From: Rhodospirillales bacterium
GTDB taxonomy: Bacteria > Pseudomonadota > Alphaproteobacteria > Micavibrionales > UBA1664
Length of the DNA stretch: 64,000 bases
Reading direction: 5' to 3'
Assembly: GCA_023898805.1 (NCBI GenBank)
Contig: CP060260.1
Span: 1,240,001 to 1,304,000, forward strand
Both the position numbers and the translations under genes were made by a program. Shown here piece by piece: positions 59,962 to 64,000 of the stretch. The notes under the pieces are model-generated. The model had not been told where the DNA came from and ran no database searches. It worked only from the letters and a program-made list of their open reading frames with translations. Each line of letters opens with the position of its first letter. Within the stretch, counting starts at the first letter, position 1.

Positions 59962-60633
59962 ATGACAAAAAGCCCCCTGTCCGTCCTGCACGGCGCCCGT
60001 TCAGGACATACCACCGCGCAAGATCTGAAAGCCTGGGTTTTCCACGGCGCGCCCGGCGCAGGGCACGACCGGATCGCCGGGGCCATCGCGGCACGCCTGC
60101 CCGAACACGCGCGCGCGGCCACGCTGGAAATCCGCGATCTGGACCAACATGCGCTTTTGCTGGAGCGTGGCATTGACCGGGGCTCGTCCCTGATGATTCA
60201 GGATTTACAGGATGCCGCCGCCACCTTTGCGCTGATCGACCGGCTTCAGGGGGCGGGCTATCACGTCAGGCTGGTCAGCGCATGGGCGCCACTGGCGCTG
60301 TGCGATACGCATCTTCACCAATCGGCGCGCGACCTGTCCGCCCGCGTCGCGGCGCTTGCCAGCCTTGAAGGGTTGAGCGATCGGGCGAAGGCGGCCGATA
60401 TCTATTACTGGACCCATTCATCCTACGATCCGGGCTGTGTATTGCAAATCCGGCATTTGCCGCTGGTCGAACCACAGATCAAGGTCACGACCGACCATCC
60501 CAACTTGCTGCTTCGCGCGATCAAACAAATGGAGCAGGAAGAAAACGGCCAGGTCGTCGCCGCGTGGCTGCGCCGCACGGCAGGTCGGCTGCTCGATCGG
60601 GCCGCGCGCCCCATAATGCCAAGCGGTCTGTAG
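59962..60633 (+). CDS. unknown protein with a degenerate P-loop
   Basis: 223 residues. AWVFHGAPGAGHDRIAGAIAARL near residue 25 has the position and shape of a Walker A loop in zeta-toxin or kinase-like NTPases, but the Lys-Ser/Thr is replaced by His-Asp. Downstream, VRLVSAWAPLALCDTHLHQSA resembles the kinase second strand. The middle and the C-terminal third (LLRAIKQMEQEENGQVVAAW) are helical. It may be an inactive or repurposed NTPase. Single gene, divergent from csp; no antitoxin-like neighbour. Confidence 0.7.
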   Translation: MTKSPLSVLHGARSGHTTAQDLKAWVFHGAPGAGHDRIAGAIAARLPEHARAATLEIRDLDQHALLLERGIDRGSSLMIQDLQDAAATFALIDRLQGAGYHVRLVSAWAPLALCDTHLHQSARDLSARVAALASLEGLSDRAKAADIYYWTHSSYDPGCVLQIRHLPLVEPQIKVTTDHPNLLLRAIKQMEQEENGQVVAAWLRRTAGRLLDRAARPIMPSGL

Positions 60634-60662
60634 ACGTCGCCCGCAAAACGTGAATTCTTGGC

Positions 60663-60690
60663 TTGCGTTTTGTGCCCCGGCCCTTATATT
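60663..60690 (+). promoter_or_regulatory. tuf promoter
   Basis: TTGCGT (60663-60668), 16-nt spacer, TATATT (60685-60690). Leader about 90 nt ending in a GGAG Shine-Dalgarno. Confidence 0.55.
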
Positions 60691-60785
60691 ACGGCTCGAT
60701 TTTTAATCATTGCGCTCGCGCGGTTGGCTTATGACGGCAGCGAATAAACGAACATAAAACGAACAACGCGAAAACGGAGTAATCA

Positions 60786-61976
<1,191 letters not shown>

Positions 61977-61990
61977 GGACATCCGAACGT

Positions 61991-62021
61991 AAAAAAGCCG
62001 GGCTGCGCGCCCGGCTTTTTT
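61991..62021 (+). terminator. tuf terminator
   Basis: A-run, stem GCCGGGC/GCCCGGC with a 5-nt loop, then six T. It starts 15 nt after the tuf stop. Confidence 0.93.
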
Positions 62022-62023
62022 AT

Positions 62024-62052
62024 TTGCATAAAATAAACGCGCTGCGCTAGAC
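62024..62052 (+). promoter_or_regulatory. promoter of the gene at 62061
   Basis: TTGCAT (62024-62029), 17-nt spacer, CTAGAC (62047-62052), 8 nt, ATG. The -10 box is poor; AAAGGG directly before the ATG could also act as a ribosome site. Confidence 0.3.
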
Positions 62053-62060
62053 AAAGGGCT

Positions 62061-63107
62061 ATGCCCAAATCACGCCACAGCGCCCCGCCCGCCGCGCGCG
62101 AATTCCATCACGCCGTGTGCGGCGACGTGCGCATTTCCTTCAACGAGGAAAACGAGGTCAAGGTCGCGTTGACTTTTCCCGAAGGGTTCGCCGGTCAGCC
62201 TTATCAGGCGCTTGATGCGCTTTGGAGCGCGTATTGCGCCGAAAGACTTGCCGAATGGCGCGACAATTTTCAGGATCATTATATTACCGGCGCCGACGGA
62301 CAAAAAATCATGACGCCGCTGAATGCCGAGGACCGGGCCAAGCGTTACCGCACGTTTCAGACCGTCGCGCTGGGGCACCCGGCTGATACCGAGATCCGCG
62401 TCGAGAACCTGCTCACCATGGTCAAGATCGCAAGCCCGATGCGCAAGAGGTCGCACGTTCTGCGCCGCATGGAAATCAAGATCAAACAGGATTTGCCGGG
62501 GCTGGTTCCTTTTCACGAAGTACCGGGAAAATACGGCAAAAAGCTGGTGGCGGATTTCAACGGGCGGCAATCGCGCTTCGCGGGCGTGATGACCGAAACC
62601 TTCCGCCAGAAAATCACCATTCCGATCCTGTTCGAACGTTGGGGCCAGATGTTCGTCATCGAATACGAGCGTGCCAAGGATATCGGTATCAGCATCTCGA
62701 TGGCCGGGCACAAACGCGATATTCTGGAACTGGAAGGCGAGGTCAAGAAAATCTACGGGCTTGAGGATTATCTCAGGCACCGGCCTGTCAACCTCAAGAA
62801 ATATCCGGATCGTGCTGGACTGACCCAGGCCGGCGTACACGAGGTGATCGACGCCTTTCTGGCCAAGCGCCTGAACGGCTTTCTCGATTTTGCCAATAAT
62901 TGGCTTGAAATGAACGGATATGAAGGATGCCGGGCGGTGCCAGTGACCCATTCCAAATCGCGCCCGGAAATGGATGCCCTGCATGACGTGCTGAAGGCCG
63001 CACCCAAGCAGATGCGTAAAAACGCGGTTGCCGCCGCCGTAAAACGTAACGGTGCGTTCGCCGTGGACAGCACGCTCAACGCCCTGCGCCGCAGCCTGAC
63101 GGTATAA
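62061..63107 (+). CDS. unknown protein, 348 residues
   Basis: Soluble, no signal peptide. Starts MPKSRHSAPPAAREFHHAVC; beta-rich N-terminal part (DVRISFNEENEVKVALTFPE), a basic middle (SHVLRRMEIKIKQDLPG, EVPGKYGKKLVADFNGR, QMFVIEYERAKDIGISISMAG) and a helical end (TQAGVHEVIDAFLAKRLNG). I do not recognise a family or catalytic motif. It lies between the tuf terminator and tRNA-Trp and has the composition of the host genome. Confidence 0.7.
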   Translation: MPKSRHSAPPAAREFHHAVCGDVRISFNEENEVKVALTFPEGFAGQPYQALDALWSAYCAERLAEWRDNFQDHYITGADGQKIMTPLNAEDRAKRYRTFQTVALGHPADTEIRVENLLTMVKIASPMRKRSHVLRRMEIKIKQDLPGLVPFHEVPGKYGKKLVADFNGRQSRFAGVMTETFRQKITIPILFERWGQMFVIEYERAKDIGISISMAGHKRDILELEGEVKKIYGLEDYLRHRPVNLKKYPDRAGLTQAGVHEVIDAFLAKRLNGFLDFANNWLEMNGYEGCRAVPVTHSKSRPEMDALHDVLKAAPKQMRKNAVAAAVKRNGAFAVDSTLNALRRSLTV

Positions 63108-63134
63108 AAGCCCCGCCGTCCCGCGATTTTTCGA

Positions 63135-63163
63135 TTGGAAAAATCCATCAGACTCCCTATAAC
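63135..63163 (+). promoter_or_regulatory. tRNA-Trp promoter
   Basis: TTGGAA (63135-63140), 17-nt spacer, TATAAC (63158-63163), 21 nt before the tRNA. Confidence 0.55.
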
Positions 63164-63184
63164 AAAGCCCGTCCTTGGGACAAT

Positions 63185-63260
63185 AGGGGTATAGCTCAGC
63201 TGGTAGAGCGACGGTCTCCAAAACCGTAGGTCGAGGGTTCGAACCCTTCTGCCCCTGCCA
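63185..63260 (+). tRNA. tRNA-Trp (anticodon CCA)
   Basis: 76-nt cloverleaf: acceptor AGGGGTA/TGCCCCT, anticodon stem ACGGT/ACCGT around CTCCAAA (anticodon CCA), T-loop TTCGAAC, discriminator G, encoded CCA. The AT-richer toxin region starts within about 70 bp. Confidence 0.96.
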
Positions 63261-63330
63261 TTTAGTCTTCCATACCATCAAGGTCGGAGAAACCAACGCC
63301 GTAAAGACGGTTTTTTCAATCTTACTAAAT

Positions 63331-63603
63331 CTAGCGTGTGATACGTTCCGCCAGAATTTTTATAGCCGGAAGACGCGCATGAATGCCGTTTTCATCCAGA
63401 TGAAAACTTTTTGCCCATATCGCTGCAATAACAGCTGTAATAGAGTCTGCATTGATTTGACCGTTATCCATTTCTCTTAATGCCAGTGAAATAGCTGCGG
63501 CTTCTGAATCGTACTCATCGGCGGGAGCTCCGGCGGTGATCAGGCCTTCTATGTCGGCTTCCTGAAGCAGGTTATTGATATTCTCATTTGTTTGTGTGGT
63601 CAT
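63331..63603 (-). CDS. probable immunity protein for the adjacent toxin
   Basis: 90 residues, acidic, helical, starting MTTQTNENINNLLQEADIEG and ending PAIKILAERITR. No family recognised. It starts 10 nt after the stop of the toxin-like gene on the same strand. Small acidic proteins in this position next to a toxic C-terminal domain are typically its immunity protein. Codon use and base composition are AT-richer than in the rest of the window, as for the toxin gene. The role is inferred from position and charge only. Confidence 0.6.
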   Translation of the reverse strand: MTTQTNENINNLLQEADIEGLITAGAPADEYDSEAAAISLALREMDNGQINADSITAVIAAIWAKSFHLDENGIHARLPAIKILAERITR

Positions 63604-63613
63604 GGCTTAATCC

Positions 63614-64000
63614 TTATTTGCGCCAAACGGTAATGACTTTACCTGCATTCCGTCCTTGGGTTTCTAGCACAACAACCACACCGTTTGAACCTTTATAGAC
63701 TTTCTGCAGTGTACCGTATTTGCCGGTTTTGGTTGTTACGTTTCCTGATTTTTGCGCGCTTTCTATAGCGTCATCGATGTCCTTTTGAGAGATGTTCCTT
63801 TGCTTGCTGCGTATGGATCCATGGTCTGTAGTCTTGCCGTTTGATTTGGGCGCTCTACGGAATATTTTGGTCAAAACACGGATGACTGGGCCAAGCGCTA
63901 TTTTTCCAATACGTAATGATGGCAACAGCAACAGTTCAGGATAAACGGGTCTTATAGGAGGGTCGTCAATCTCATCCGTGGAAACCGGCTCAGCCCAGCA
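63614..64000 (-). CDS. C-terminal end of a probable polymorphic toxin (DUF4258/BECR-like RNase domain)
   Basis: The frame is open to the window edge, so only the last 128 residues are visible. A hydrophobic stretch (LLLLPSLRIGKIALGPVIRV) precedes a linker and a compact C-terminal domain: TTDHGSIRSKQRNISQKDID, then KTGKYGTLQKVYKGSNGV and GKVITVWRK at the end. A His followed by R-x-x-x-R-x-I-S, and a closing V-I-T-V-x-R/K strand, resemble small RNase toxin domains at the ends of Rhs, CDI or other polymorphic toxins. The upstream delivery module cannot be seen. Family assignment is tentative; an orphan toxin or a relic is possible. Confidence 0.6.
   Translation of the reverse strand, partial: CWAEPVSTDEIDDPPIRPVYPELLLLPSLRIGKIALGPVIRVLTKIFRRAPKSNGKTTDHGSIRSKQRNISQKDIDDAIESAQKSGNVTTKTGKYGTLQKVYKGSNGVVVVLETQGRNAGKVITVWRK

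Overview
The window is a gene-dense, high-GC bacterial chromosome segment with all the marks of an alphaproteobacterium: SRP RNA close to dnaX, htpX-rsmB-rpe-heparinase II/III in a row, SapC and YceI proteins, a full-length PutA, and a lone tuf gene. I cannot name the genus; a Rhodospirillales- or Micavibrio-like lineage is a guess. There are no rRNAs, transposases, integrases or CRISPR arrays.

Layout. 1-5.5 kb: the end of an acetyl-CoA synthetase gene, converging on purD and a HlyD/ATPase/permease export system. 5.6-12.5 kb: a 42-residue orphan ORF with its own terminator, putA, xseA and an M3 peptidase. 12.5-18.7 kb: an SDR protein, a GST, a cytochrome b561-YceI fusion, YceI, guaB and an orphan HEXXH protein. 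18.8-24 kb: acetoacetyl-CoA synthetase, cysQ, SapC, tRNA-Arg and a metallo-beta-lactamase-fold hydrolase. 23.6-26 kb: a compact three-gene operon that reads as an XRE regulator, a tRNA-dependent cyclodipeptide synthase and an EgtD-like methyltransferase. This is the best candidate for an undescribed biosynthetic system. 26-32.6 kb: two orphan genes, queA, an AI-2E-type permease, tRNA-Thr, SRP RNA and a pair of large unknown genes. 32.7-40.4 kb: dnaX, xth, aroQ, htpX, rsmB, rpe and heparinase II/III. 40.4-50.9 kb: pheT-GNAT-pheS, rplT-rpmI, gpt, polA and corA. 50.9-58.1 kb: orphan genes (one HEXXH), rlmB with a repeat-built tail, a zinc ribbon protein, tRNA-Tyr next to a duplicated 72-bp element, and a CDF/glucokinase/deacetylase/SAM-hydrolase operon. 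58.1-63.3 kb: tRNA-Gly followed by three 96-bp repeats carrying its 3' end, YihY, a cold-shock protein, tuf, an orphan gene and tRNA-Trp. Past tRNA-Trp the sequence becomes visibly AT-richer and holds the end of a probable polymorphic toxin with its immunity gene.

Two properties recur. Many genes outside operons have a recognisable sigma70-type promoter whose -10 box ends only 6-8 nt before the ATG, predicting leaderless mRNAs. Genes inside operons instead overlap (ATGA, GTGA, TAATG), which predicts translational coupling. Several tRNA loci (Gly, Arg, Tyr) are flanked by repeats, partly derived from the tRNA itself. Coordinates and motifs were read by eye; family assignments rest on recognised motifs, not on searches.
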